Source of the DNA: an uncultured Sulfitobacter sp.
Lineage (GTDB): Bacteria; Pseudomonadota; Alphaproteobacteria; Rhodobacterales; Rhodobacteraceae
Assembly (NCBI GenBank): GCA_947501805.1
Contig: CANMXJ010000023.1
Coordinates: 1 to 48,846, forward strand
Direction of reading: 5' to 3'
Length of the DNA: 48,846 bases
Made by a program: the position numbers and the translations under genes. The notes beneath the pieces are model-generated. The model had not been told where the DNA came from, did no database searches, and saw nothing but the letters and a program-made list of their open reading frames with translations. Shown here piece by piece: positions 32,963 through 41,027 of the stretch; position 1 is the first letter of the stretch, and every line of letters begins with the position of its first letter.

Positions 32963-33826
32963 ATGAAATCCGATCACAAACATGACCACAGGTGCGGGTG
33001 CGGAAACACACCAGAAAGCGTCGATCTTGCCCGTCGCCGTGTGTTGGCTGGCGTTGCCGCCGCCGGTGCAGCGGGTGCCGCATCCGTCATTGGCAACACG
33101 GCGGATGCCGCCACCGACGCTGCCATGGCAGCCTATGCAGACCCCGAAAACCCCGGCCTGCCGCAAATCGACATGACCATCGACCCCGCACGCACGGCCC
33201 TCGTCGTCACCGACCCGCAGATCGACTTCCTGTCAGAGAATGGCGTGACCTGGGGCGTCGTCGGCGAAAGCGTGACCGAACAGGGCACCGTCGACAACAT
33301 CGAACGGCTGTTCATTGCCGCCAAGGCTGCAGGCTTGCCGGTCTTTATCTCGCCGCACTATTACTATCCGCATGACCACAAGTGGGAATTCGAAGGCACG
33401 CTGGAAAAAACCATGCACAGCATCGGCATGTTCGACCGCCCGGGGCCTCTGAACCTCGACAATTTCGAAGGTTCCGGCGCGGACTGGATGCCGCAATACA
33501 AGAAGTACATCGAAGACGGCGAAACCATCGTTTGTTCCCCCCACAAGGTCTACAGCCCGGCACAGAACGATCTGAACCTGCAACTGCGCAAACGCGGGAT
33601 CGACAAGGTGATCCTTGCAGGCATGTCCGCAAACCTGTGCACGCAGGCGCATCTCTATGACCTGCTTGAACTGGGATACGAGGTCGCCGTGGTGCGCGAT
33701 GCCACAGCTGGCGCCAAAGTGCCCGAGGGGGACGGATACCTCGCCGCACTTATCAACTTTCGCATGGTGGCAAACGGCGTCTGGTGGACTGACGACGCGG
33801 TTACCCGAATCGCAAACGGTGCCTGA
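32963..33826 (+). CDS. Tat-exported isochorismatase-fold cysteine hydrolase
   Basis: 287 residues. The N-terminal region is unusual: a His/Cys-rich start (DHKHDHRCGCG) comes before the twin-arginine signal LARRRVLAGVAAAGAAGAA. The mature enzyme has Asp in VVTDPQIDFLSENG, Lys in CSPHKVYSP and the catalytic Cys in MSANLCTQAHLYDLLELGYE, so the triad is complete. The early His and Cys could bind a metal before export. Export of this fold is uncommon, and it matches the periplasmic location of the alpha/beta hydrolase and YHS protein nearby. Substrate unknown. It lies 178 bp after the DUF1348 gene, with no clear promoter. Confidence 0.87.
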   Translation: MKSDHKHDHRCGCGNTPESVDLARRRVLAGVAAAGAAGAASVIGNTADAATDAAMAAYADPENPGLPQIDMTIDPARTALVVTDPQIDFLSENGVTWGVVGESVTEQGTVDNIERLFIAAKAAGLPVFISPHYYYPHDHKWEFEGTLEKTMHSIGMFDRPGPLNLDNFEGSGADWMPQYKKYIEDGETIVCSPHKVYSPAQNDLNLQLRKRGIDKVILAGMSANLCTQAHLYDLLELGYEVAVVRDATAGAKVPEGDGYLAALINFRMVANGVWWTDDAVTRIANGA

Positions 33827-33864
33827 CGCCCAATATCTTTCAACCGAACTTCTGGAGAAAACAA

Positions 33865-34374
33865 ATGACCTTCAACACCTTCCATTCCGCCCGCCTCTGG
33901 ACAACGGCTCTTGTCCTGTCCTCTGTCACCGCGTTGTCCCTTGCGACCGCTGCCATGGCCGCGGACGAATACAACGTCACCAACAGCCTGACCCTGACTG
34001 GCCAGCCGCTCGGCATGCACGGCTTTGACCCGGTGTCGATGTTCAACGGTGGCAAACCCGGACTGGGAAACGCGGAATTCACCTCCGCACATGAGGGCGT
34101 GGATTACTACTTTGCCTCCGCAGCCGCCCAGTCCGAATTCGATGCTGACCCGGCAGCCCATCTGCCGCAATTCGGAGGGTTCTGCGCGTTCGGCGTCTTT
34201 GTAGGTAAAAAGCTCGACGGTGATGTGCGCTATGCCGATATCGTCGATGGCAAGCTCTATCTCTTCGTGAACGCCGCGATCTTTGAGAAATACCTCGAGG
34301 ACAAAGCAGCAGTCATCGAAGGGGCCCATGCCAAATGGCCAGGTATCGTGAACACCCCTGTCAGCGACCTTTGA
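33865..34374 (+). CDS. exported YHS-domain protein
   Basis: 169 residues. The signal peptide MTFNTFHSARLWTTALVLSS ends near AMAADEY. The mature part has a YHS-type domain: GFDPVSMFNGGKPGLGNAEF, then VDYYFASAAAQSEFDADPAA and the FGGFCAFGVF block, which carries the conserved Cys. YHS domains occur in copper and metal-handling proteins, and stand-alone periplasmic versions are of unknown function; a metal-binding or substrate-sensing role is likely. It follows the Tat hydrolase gene by 38 bp, so the two are probably co-expressed. Confidence 0.85.
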   Translation: MTFNTFHSARLWTTALVLSSVTALSLATAAMAADEYNVTNSLTLTGQPLGMHGFDPVSMFNGGKPGLGNAEFTSAHEGVDYYFASAAAQSEFDADPAAHLPQFGGFCAFGVFVGKKLDGDVRYADIVDGKLYLFVNAAIFEKYLEDKAAVIEGAHAKWPGIVNTPVSDL

Positions 34375-34393
34375 TCCCGACCTCCCCTTATAC

Positions 34394-34421
34394 GGCGGCC
34401 ACTCGTAACGCAGTGGTCGCC
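34394..34421 (+). other. intergenic hairpin between YHS and CMD genes
   Basis: GGCGGCCACT (34394-34403) and AGTGGTCGCC (34412-34421) pair over 10 positions with one G-U. No T-run follows, and the next gene starts 28 bp later. It resembles the hairpin at 29860-29883 in placement. Confidence 0.45.
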
Positions 34422-34449
34422 GCCCAACCATCTGACCAAGGAAAAACAA

Positions 34450-35019
34450 ATGACCAACTTTGAAACACACACCATCGAAACGGCACCCGAAGCCGCCAAA
34501 CCTATTTTGCAAAGCGCCCTCAAGGGATACGGGTTCGTTCCGAACCTCTATGCCGCTATGGCCGAGGCCCCGACAATCCTAGAGGGGTATATGAGCCTTT
34601 CGGACATCTTCGGAAAGACCGACCTGTCTGAAACCGAGCGGCAGATCATCTTGATGACCAACAACCGCCTGAACGACTGCAAATACTGCATGGCGGCACA
34701 TACAACGCTTTCGCAAATGGCGGGTGTTGATGGCGATATCATCGAAGCGCTGCGCAAGAATATGCCAATCGCTGACGCCAAGCTTGAGGCGCTCCGTCAG
34801 TTTGCCATCGCCATCAACGAAAGCCGAGGCTGGCCGAGCCAAGCACAGTTGGATGCCTTCATGGCAGCAGGCTACTCGCGGCAAACTGTTCTCGAAGTGA
34901 TCCTTGGCACCGCTCTCAAGATTCTGTCGAACTACACCAACCATGTTGCTGATACGGCCCTTGACGACGCGTTCAAGGCAAACGACTGGGATACCGTGTC
35001 GCCGGTCGCCGCAGAATAG
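34450..35019 (+). CDS. carboxymuconolactone decarboxylase/AhpD-family protein
   Basis: 189 residues; AAGGAAAAAC precedes the ATG. The redox motif is CKYCMAAH inside ETERQIILMTNNRLNDCKYC, the CMD/AhpD helix with CxxC and the proton-relay His. Members reduce peroxides or act as small thiol enzymes. No signal peptide, so cytosolic. It is the last recognisable gene of the cluster that starts at 28234 and closes a set of hydrolase, flavin, NTF2-fold and thiol proteins. Decarboxylation of muconolactone is unlikely because no ring-cleavage genes are nearby. Confidence 0.88.
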   Translation: MTNFETHTIETAPEAAKPILQSALKGYGFVPNLYAAMAEAPTILEGYMSLSDIFGKTDLSETERQIILMTNNRLNDCKYCMAAHTTLSQMAGVDGDIIEALRKNMPIADAKLEALRQFAIAINESRGWPSQAQLDAFMAAGYSRQTVLEVILGTALKILSNYTNHVADTALDDAFKANDWDTVSPVAAE

Positions 35020-35456
35020 GTGCCTTGGCAGGCAGGGGTTGTTTAACCGAAACTGCTTGCCCAGGAGCTCCGCAGCTTACGTGCCAACGGCCGGTAGTCA
35101 TTGGGACCGGCCGTTGGTACTGAAGAAGCGAATGCAGGTTTTTCTGCGTCTTTTTTGCCGGACTTAATTTCGTCGCGCCAAGTTCGAATGGCCGCCTTCA
35201 TTGCCGCCATGCGGCGTAGAAATTTGAGCGCCTGCGGCAATTTTCGCGCTGCGAGCGCACGCAGAATGAAGTTACTATGACCGGGGTGTGCTCTTCGCGG
35301 TCGTCCGATGGACATAGCCGGGTTGAAAAGCGACTTACTACCAGCAAGGTCGGCAATGCGGGGCGGCCTTTTGCCAGTCCGGCTATTGCTAGGGCGGCAT
35401 TTTCTCGCATGTGAAGCGACGGGCGTTTTGCGGCCAGGCGAATTTCACCAGAGCAG
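35020..35456. other. intergenic region with a strong hairpin
   Basis: 437 bp between the CMD gene and a convergent gene, with no supportable gene. At 35081-35120 GTGCCAACGGCCGGT and ACCGGCCGTTGGTAC form a 15-position stem with one G-U pair and a ten-base loop; no T-run follows on either strand. It could end transcription from both sides with help from Rho, or be a relic of a mobile repeat. The leftward frame 35043-35315 crosses it and has no family features. Confidence 0.5.
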
Positions 35457-35972
35457 TCAATGACCGAAATCTATTCGAGAAACTGCCTCTATCTCATCGT
35501 CGCTGGGTCGCTCCCAAGTCATTTCGATATAGTCAAACATGCCGCGTGTGATTTCCATATGGAACGTCTCACCTTGGTTTTTGTTACGCGTGTTTACACG
35601 CTTCCACCGTTCAGATGCGTCGACATCTAGGACATGAAGTTTGGCTGTGAGTTCACCTTGTCTTGCCAGACCCGCAAACCTTTGACGATGTTCATGCCTC
35701 TGAAAGCCCAAATCCAAGATCGAGGGGACATCCAGCTTGCCGAGTTGCGATGCCATCGCCCACATTTGCGCTTCGCAACGACGAACACTAGGGAAAATCC
35801 ATGTTGGATCCAAGTTTGCGGGAGCATCTTCGCCAAACAGCGATACCATCCATTCGTCGATCGAGAACACTACTCCGCCAATATTCCTTGCCAACTCTCG
35901 CGCATAGGTCGTTTTCCCGGCGCTCGTTGAGCCGCAGATCAGATGAATAAGATGTGTTTCATTGTACGTCAT
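35457..35972 (-). CDS. P-loop ATPase/kinase-like protein (AAA_33)
   Basis: 171 residues. Walker A is LICGSTSAGKTTYARELA near residue 12; an Asp in VFSIDEWMVSLFG follows, and the lid region has DVDASERWKRVNTRN with basic residues. This is the zeta-toxin/chloramphenicol-phosphotransferase-like group of small P-loop kinases, usually annotated as ATP-binding protein. The substrate is unknown and no antitoxin gene is adjacent, so a toxin role is not supported. It is the last gene of a leftward set starting at 38199, 15 bp after the ABA4-like gene. Confidence 0.8.
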   Translation of the reverse strand: MTYNETHLIHLICGSTSAGKTTYARELARNIGGVVFSIDEWMVSLFGEDAPANLDPTWIFPSVRRCEAQMWAMASQLGKLDVPSILDLGFQRHEHRQRFAGLARQGELTAKLHVLDVDASERWKRVNTRNKNQGETFHMEITRGMFDYIEMTWERPSDDEIEAVSRIDFGH

Positions 35973-35987
35973 AGGAAATACCTTTCT

Positions 35988-36440
35988 TCATTCCACTGAG
36001 GACCAGGCCGCTTTGGGCTTCGCAATTGTGCGGACGATCAAGAAGGCGAGAAAACCTGCTGGGCCAAGAAGAAAGGTCAGCGGAAGGCACGGCGCAACCA
36101 ACCAGAAGGCCAAACCATCATGTCTCGCCGTTCGGCATATCCATGCTCCGATCAAAAGGTCAAATGCAAGGTAGTGTATCCAACCAGCCAACATCACACC
36201 CGGCTGCGAAAAGAGCGTCATTACGGCGTCGAGACTGCCAAACCCGCCATCCCCACCTGACGGAAAGAAAACCGCAAGTACCACATAGCCAGCCGACAAA
36301 ACCGACGGAATGACGAGCCCTGAAATCCGATCAGAGCATTGTGGAATAAGGGGCGATGCAAGCAAGACTAACCAACCTACCATCGCCAGAACGCCAGCCG
36401 ATGAGAATAGAAGTTCAAAGTTCACGCTCAGATCAGGCAT
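35988..36440 (-). CDS. ABA4-like (DUF4281) membrane protein
   Basis: 150 residues with four predicted membrane helices (LLFSSAGVLAMVGWLVLLAS, ISGLVIPSVLSAGYVVLAVF, AGWIHYLAFDLLIGAWICRT, LPLTFLLGPAGFLAFLIVRT). The GWIHYLAFDL motif is the hallmark of the ABA4-like family; plant members act in neoxanthin synthesis, but bacterial ones are of unknown function. Its ATG overlaps the end of the oxidoreductase gene by 8 bp, so the two are translationally coupled, and it is followed closely by the P-loop gene. Confidence 0.85.
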   Translation of the reverse strand: MPDLSVNFELLFSSAGVLAMVGWLVLLASPLIPQCSDRISGLVIPSVLSAGYVVLAVFFPSGGDGGFGSLDAVMTLFSQPGVMLAGWIHYLAFDLLIGAWICRTARHDGLAFWLVAPCLPLTFLLGPAGFLAFLIVRTIAKPKAAWSSVE

Positions 36441-37470
36441 AGATCACATCCTTTGACTGACGTTCCTTTTCAATAGGCGAACGGGCCCTGCTGTGAGATG
36501 CTACAGTAACGACCACGTTCCCCTTCTTATGTCCCGTATCGACATGGGCATGGGCGGCCTGCATATCGTCAAAGGCGTAGCTTCTATCGATGACCGGCTG
36601 AAGAACACCCTGCTTGGCGAGTTTTACGACCGCCTCCAAGATGTCCCGGTGCCCAGACGCGACGCCACCCACCATTTTCTTTCCCGCAAGACGCGCCTTG
36701 ATGCCGCCAAGTAACATGTCCGATGTTATACCCGCGATCAGGACCATTTTTCCGCCGCGTTTGATGGCGTGCTTGGCCTGGGCCCAAGGCAGCGTTCCGA
36801 CGGTGTCGACGACCATGTCATATTGGGTGCCCGTCTCAATGACGTCTTGCGTGCGGTAATCAATTACATGATCTGCACCCAAACCAAGAACCATCGCAGC
36901 ATTCTTGCCGCTACACACTGCTGTGACATGTGCGCCGAGATGTTTGGCGACTTGCACACAGGCCGAACCGACAGACCCAGAGGCCCCGTTGATCAAAACT
37001 GTCTCACCCCGTTGCAGTTTCGCCTTGTAGACCAAAAAGTCGTAAGCCGTCGTTGCACCGAATGGGATCGCCGCCGCGTGTTCAAAGCCGATGTTATCCG
37101 GCTTCAGGGTCAGCTTTCCATCCGCAGGCATCGTGATGAACTCTGCATGCGCACCAAATTCAGCACCGGGAAATCCAATCACGGCGTCGCCGATTTGGTA
37201 ATTGGCGACATTTGCGCCAACCGCTTCGATGACACCCGAAAATTCAGTGCCAAGGATTGGCTTGCGCGGGCCGCGCAGACCAAACACCAGCCGCCCCATC
37301 AGGCCAAGGCCCTTCGGCATTGTCAGGCTGCGGGCGCGCCAATCGCCATCACTGACGGTAGTGGCGAAGATGCGGATCAAAACCTCATTTGGCTTGGGTG
37401 TTGGCTTGGGCAGTGCCACCTGTGTAATCACGTCAGATGAACCGTATTGCGTGTATGAATAAGCGAGCAT
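36433..37470 (-). CDS. NAD(P)-dependent MDR oxidoreductase (quinone-reductase type)
   Basis: 345 residues. The GroES-like N-terminal domain has GTEFSGVIEAVGANVANYQIGD and the Rossmann domain has VLINGASGSVGSACVQVAKH, with YDMVVDTVG and a basic C-terminus. It lacks the Cys ligands of catalytic zinc, so it belongs to the zinc-independent quinone oxidoreductase/RTN4IP1 group. Probable role: NADPH-dependent reduction of a quinone or enone. It is second in the leftward operon (12 bp after the DUF4386 gene), which is divergent from a LysR gene, a common setting for electrophile-responsive reductases. Confidence 0.88.
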   Translation of the reverse strand: MLAYSYTQYGSSDVITQVALPKPTPKPNEVLIRIFATTVSDGDWRARSLTMPKGLGLMGRLVFGLRGPRKPILGTEFSGVIEAVGANVANYQIGDAVIGFPGAEFGAHAEFITMPADGKLTLKPDNIGFEHAAAIPFGATTAYDFLVYKAKLQRGETVLINGASGSVGSACVQVAKHLGAHVTAVCSGKNAAMVLGLGADHVIDYRTQDVIETGTQYDMVVDTVGTLPWAQAKHAIKRGGKMVLIAGITSDMLLGGIKARLAGKKMVGGVASGHRDILEAVVKLAKQGVLQPVIDRSYAFDDMQAAHAHVDTGHKKGNVVVTVASHSRARSPIEKERQSKDVIYA

Positions 37471-37482
37471 GGGAGGTCTCCT

Positions 37483-38199
37483 CTATGCGGTTGCAGGTGT
37501 GAATTGGGGGGATGTGCGGCCACCGCGGATCAGCAGCCAAAGGCCGAAGCTGATCTCGGATACTGTCACGATGACCAGCAGCGCGATGTAGGTGTAGTCG
37601 AGTGCGGCGACATCCGTGAACGTCAACTTGACGATCCCTTGCAACAGATATCCAAAGGCACCGATGAACAGGCCCCGCCCCAGAATTTGTGGAACGACAT
37701 CGGACTTCAGGGCCAGCCAGCCAAGCGCTAGCAGGTGCGCCCCAAAGAACAGCTGCCAGACAAAGACGCCCGTCGCATGCGCATCAAAAAACGTTTGAAC
37801 AAGGTCGTGCTGTTGCGCGACGTCCCAGCTGTTTGCTCCGGTCAGCAACATGTAAGGCATCACCCAGAGCAGCATGTTGATGCCCATCACGGTAATCATT
37901 CCCGCGCGGGAGATCAGTGCGACCATCGCCATTTTTGGCCCAACATGCCGGAACATTTGGTAAAGGATCGCGGTGATCGCCAGCTCGAACAGGATCACCA
38001 AGCTGTCGGCGACGATGCCAAGCTTGAACAACCCTTGATTGGCCAAAAGGTTCGCGGCTGAAGTAGCGGCATCGCTTGACACGATCTGCATGGGCACAAA
38101 ACCGATGCTGAACCCGCCGCAGACGGCGATTGCGAGATATAGTGCGCCCGCTGTGCGCGCGGCGACCGGATCCCAGTTTGTTTGTGGTGCTTTGGTCAT
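37483..38199 (-). CDS. DUF4386-family membrane protein
   Basis: 238 residues from ATG 38199 (GGAAAGAGG precedes it), with about six membrane helices. The start AARTAGALYLAIAVCGGFSI, the block FKLGIVADSLVILFELAITA and LFFGAHLLALGWLALKSDVV are the DUF4386 pattern. The family is widespread, often beside quinone-reductase genes, and has no known activity. It leads the operon with the MDR reductase, the ABA4-like protein and the P-loop gene. Its promoter region is shared with the divergent LysR gene, 101 bp away. Confidence 0.87.
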   Translation of the reverse strand: MTKAPQTNWDPVAARTAGALYLAIAVCGGFSIGFVPMQIVSSDAATSAANLLANQGLFKLGIVADSLVILFELAITAILYQMFRHVGPKMAMVALISRAGMITVMGINMLLWVMPYMLLTGANSWDVAQQHDLVQTFFDAHATGVFVWQLFFGAHLLALGWLALKSDVVPQILGRGLFIGAFGYLLQGIVKLTFTDVAALDYTYIALLVIVTVSEISFGLWLLIRGGRTSPQFTPATA

Positions 38200-38300
38200 C
38201 CTCTTTCCTTTCTTATTTCTTGTTGGTGCTGGGAAAGGTCTACGCCTCAAACACATCCATGCGAATTGACCAAAATTCCATTTTTGATATGCATATGTGT

Positions 38301-39188
38301 ATGGATTGGCGTGCTGTGAAATTTGACTGGAACACAGCCCGGGCCTTTTTGGTGACGGCTGAAGAAGGGTCCTTGCCTGCAGCTGCCCGTGCTTTGGGCA
38401 TGGCGCAGCCGACGCTTGGACGCCAGGTTGATGGCTTGGAGCAAGAACTTGGCGTCGTCCTATTTGAACGTGTGGGCCGCGGTTTGACGCTCACCCCAAG
38501 TGGCACGGAATTGTTGGACCATGTGCGCGGCATGGGTGAGGCCGCGGGCCGCGTATCGCTAACCGCCCTTGGTCAAAGCCAAGCACTGGAGGGATCGATC
38601 AGCATATCCGCGAGTGAAATCTATGCCACTGCCCTGCTCGCCCCGGTCATCGCTAAGCTGCGCGCTGAAGAACCGGGTATTCACGTTGAGATCGTCGTTT
38701 CAAACCACGCAAGCGATTTGCTCCGTCGCGAGGCGGACATTGCAATCCGCCATTTCCACCCAACCGAACCTGACCTGATCGCCAAGAAGATCGGCATGGC
38801 GGATGCCATTTTATACGCCGCGCCCAGCTATGTTGAGAAACTGGGCCACCCGACCAAGCCCTACGATTTGCGCCACGCCGATTTTGTGAACATAGATCGC
38901 AATGGGATGATGCTAAAGGGGCTTAATAGCCTTGGGCTGGGCCTGGCGGAGGCGAATTTCCCGTTGCTGACTGAAAGCTATTTGGTGATGTGGGAGTTGG
39001 TTAAGCAAGGGGCTGCCATCGGTATTCTGGATGCCTACATCGGGGACGCAGAACCTGATGTGGTGCGTGTCCTGCCTGATCTGGAACCGTTATCCTTTCC
39101 GATCTGGCTGGTTGCCCACCGCGAATTGACGACAAGCCGGCGGATCAGACGGGTCTTTGATTTTCTCATCGAAAAGTTGAAGCGCTAG
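38301..39188 (+). CDS. LysR-family regulator of the DUF4386/oxidoreductase operon
   Basis: 295 residues from ATG 38301 (MDWRAVKFDWNTARAFLVTA); ATGs at 38289 and 38295 are in frame, and no strong Shine-Dalgarno sequence decides between them. The helix-turn-helix is SLPAAARALGMAQPTLGRQV, and the effector domain starts near 85 (EGSISISASEIYATALLAPV). Many similar LysR proteins regulate membrane and reductase pairs. It is divergent from the DUF4386 gene. Its stop overlaps the convergent Crp-like gene by 4 bp. A perfect palindrome ATATGCATAT (38287-38296) covers the start and may be a binding site. Confidence 0.88.
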   Translation: MDWRAVKFDWNTARAFLVTAEEGSLPAAARALGMAQPTLGRQVDGLEQELGVVLFERVGRGLTLTPSGTELLDHVRGMGEAAGRVSLTALGQSQALEGSISISASEIYATALLAPVIAKLRAEEPGIHVEIVVSNHASDLLRREADIAIRHFHPTEPDLIAKKIGMADAILYAAPSYVEKLGHPTKPYDLRHADFVNIDRNGMMLKGLNSLGLGLAEANFPLLTESYLVMWELVKQGAAIGILDAYIGDAEPDVVRVLPDLEPLSFPIWLVAHRELTTSRRIRRVFDFLIEKLKR

Positions 39189-39748
39189 TTATGGCGCAAC
39201 CGGCTGAGCGTCACGGGCGTGACACCCAAAAACGACGCGATCAGCGCGTGATTAAAGATGTCCTCAAAACCCGGATAGGTTTCGCGAAACCACCTTAGCC
39301 GATCAGCGCCACCAAGGGCCGCAAGGCACCATTCACGATCCGCTTTCTGGCTTAGCGCGTTCCGTAAGACATCATTGGCCCAGTCGCGAACAGGTTCGGA
39401 CGAAATCATCAGCTGTGTCAGATGATCGCTGTTCACTCGTGCAAGCCGCGCGTCGGTCGTCGCGGTGATCGACACGAGCGACAGTCCCGCCCGCGTGCGT
39501 GCAATATTGGGCGTCACGACGCTGGGCCCCGCGTAAAAACCCACGCAGACCTCTTTGCCGTCAGGATCGCTGATGGTGCTTATGAGATGGCCGTCCAACA
39601 CAATGATCTCATCGACATGATGGGCTTCTTGACGGACGATATCCGCCTTTGCCCCCACCTGTGACGTGGACCATTCAGCAGCGAATTCACCGACGCAGCC
39701 CCCCTCAGACAGGTCAGGTGATTTCATCAGAAACGTCGGTAAATCCAT
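39185..39748 (-). CDS. Crp/Fnr-family regulator
   Basis: 187 residues from ATG 39748; the open frame further upstream is not supported. The first 120 residues form a cyclic-nucleotide-binding-like barrel (EIIVLDGHLISTISDPDGKE, GFYAGPSVVTPNIARTRAGL), and the end IASFLGVTPVTLSRLRHN is a Crp-type recognition helix. No Fnr-style Cys cluster is present, so it does not sense oxygen through iron-sulphur. It is divergent from the membrane protein at 39827 (78 bp), which it probably regulates. The 3' ends of this gene and the LysR gene overlap, so only the divergent gene is an obvious target. Confidence 0.82.
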   Translation of the reverse strand: MDLPTFLMKSPDLSEGGCVGEFAAEWSTSQVGAKADIVRQEAHHVDEIIVLDGHLISTISDPDGKEVCVGFYAGPSVVTPNIARTRAGLSLVSITATTDARLARVNSDHLTQLMISSEPVRDWANDVLRNALSQKADREWCLAALGGADRLRWFRETYPGFEDIFNHALIASFLGVTPVTLSRLRHN

Positions 39749-39826
39749 TCCGGCAGGCCTTATCAAATGATAATGCGGGGGGCTTTGTTTGAGCGCATCT
39801 ATGGCACAAACGAAGGAGTTTGAAAA

Positions 39827-40405
39827 ATGATTGATAGAGTTTGGGCCAGACATTTGGGGTTGGCGGCTATTTGCTTTGGGGGTCTGGGGGCATTGATCTA
39901 TGGCCTGATGATTACTGTGACGCTCGCCCATATCGAGGCAATTTCCGGTCATGTGCCGTTTGATATGCGTCCCCTTGGTTACAGCCCGCAAGATACCGCA
40001 GTGCTTTTGGAAAGCTTGGGTGTTGAGGGCCGTAGGTACTACCTGAGCCGCCAAATCCCGCTCGATACCGTCTATCCCGCTCTGCTTGCATTGACTCTAG
40101 TCGCTACGATTTGCTGGCTTGGTCGATGCATACCCAAGAGCAGGCTGGTCCGCATCGGCGTTGCCCTTTCAGTCGGCAGTGCGCTATTTGACTACGTCGA
40201 AAACCTTGGAATCATTGCGATGATTTGGAGTTGGCCAGGCGTTTCGGCTCTTCAGGTGTATGCCGCTGCCACAGCGACAATCGTCAAGTCCGTCCTTACA
40301 ACATTTGCAGTTCTGCTGACACTTTGCATCGGTTTCGTTTGGATCCGCCAACCCAGGCGCGGGCCATCACCCTGTTGGTCGATTGACTCTGCGAAGAACG
40401 GATAG
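39827..40405 (+). CDS. membrane protein of unknown function
   Basis: 192 residues with four probable membrane helices (HLGLAAICFGGLGALIYGLM, TVYPALLALTLVATICWLG, VLTTFAVLLTLCIGFVWIR and a segment near VALSVGSALFDYVENLGIIA). Between the first two lies a loop of about 60 residues (MRPLGYSPQDTAVLLESLGV), likely periplasmic. The DxVYP and DYVENLG motifs recur in a family of short bacterial membrane proteins whose function I cannot name. The gene is divergent from the Crp-like regulator and followed by a DUF2306 gene after 4 bp, so these two form a likely operon. Confidence 0.75.
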   Translation: MIDRVWARHLGLAAICFGGLGALIYGLMITVTLAHIEAISGHVPFDMRPLGYSPQDTAVLLESLGVEGRRYYLSRQIPLDTVYPALLALTLVATICWLGRCIPKSRLVRIGVALSVGSALFDYVENLGIIAMIWSWPGVSALQVYAAATATIVKSVLTTFAVLLTLCIGFVWIRQPRRGPSPCWSIDSAKNG

Positions 40406-40409
40406 GCGC

Positions 40410-41027
40410 ATGTTTCATTTAGTGAAAATTCGACAAGTCATGTTCTGGTTCTTGTCTATTGTTGTCGCCCTTGTTTCCTATCGATTTGTTGTGCTGGGGA
40501 TGGATCAGGCATATGCAGGTGCGACCCATCAGCTTCTGACATCTAAAGAAGCGTTCTACTTGCATATCATTACTGCGCCGATTGCGCTTTTCATTGCACC
40601 GTTTCAATTGTCAAAGAGATTTCGTGCGCACTCAATTCGCAGACATCGGTTGATGGGCAAAGTATATTGCGGCGCGGTCTTTTTGGCAGGGACTACCGGC
40701 GTCATAATTGCTTTCAACGCCAATGGCGGGCTGATCGCTCAGTCAGGGTTTGTGTTGCTGGCAGTGCTTTGGTTGCTCGCAACGTTCCGCGCGATGCAAG
40801 TCGTCATGCGCGGTCAGATGGCGCTTCATCAAGAATGGATGATCCGCTCAATCGCATTGACGTTTGCAGGTGTGACTTTGAGGGTAATATTGCCCGTTCA
40901 GCTTTTAGCAGGCATTTCAATAGACGTCGCTTATCCAGCTGTTGCTTGGCTTTGTTGGGTGCCAAACTTGGCGGTTGCTGAATACGTCATCCGTAGATCG
41001 AAAACTTCTCAGAGCCAATATGCCTAG
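40410..41027 (+). CDS. DUF2306-family membrane protein
   Basis: 205 residues from ATG 40410. Six to seven hydrophobic segments are visible (VMFWFLSIVVALVSYRFVVL, FYLHIITAPIALFIAPFQLS, CGAVFLAGTTGVIIAFNANG, AIALTF near RSIALTFAGVTLRVILPVQL). The motif HRLMGKVY and HQEWMIRSIALTFAGVTLR fit DUF2306, a heme-less relative of cytochrome b561-type membrane proteins; His residues at HIITAP, HR and HQEW could in principle bind cofactors. Function unknown. It overlaps the stub of a short-chain dehydrogenase at its 3' end. Confidence 0.82.
   Translation: MFHLVKIRQVMFWFLSIVVALVSYRFVVLGMDQAYAGATHQLLTSKEAFYLHIITAPIALFIAPFQLSKRFRAHSIRRHRLMGKVYCGAVFLAGTTGVIIAFNANGGLIAQSGFVLLAVLWLLATFRAMQVVMRGQMALHQEWMIRSIALTFAGVTLRVILPVQLLAGISIDVAYPAVAWLCWVPNLAVAEYVIRRSKTSQSQYA

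Noticed and set aside
33655..34512. 285-codon leftward frame across the Tat hydrolase and YHS genes
   Set aside because: It overlaps two well-supported genes on the other strand, and its protein has no recognisable motif.
35043..35315. 90-codon leftward frame through the 35081-35120 hairpin
   Set aside because: The frame crosses a long palindrome and has no known domain; the region reads as non-coding.
35457..35972. Zeta-type toxin of a toxin-antitoxin pair
   Set aside because: The P-loop fold is shared with many small kinases, no antitoxin gene is adjacent and the gene sits at the end of a reductase operon.
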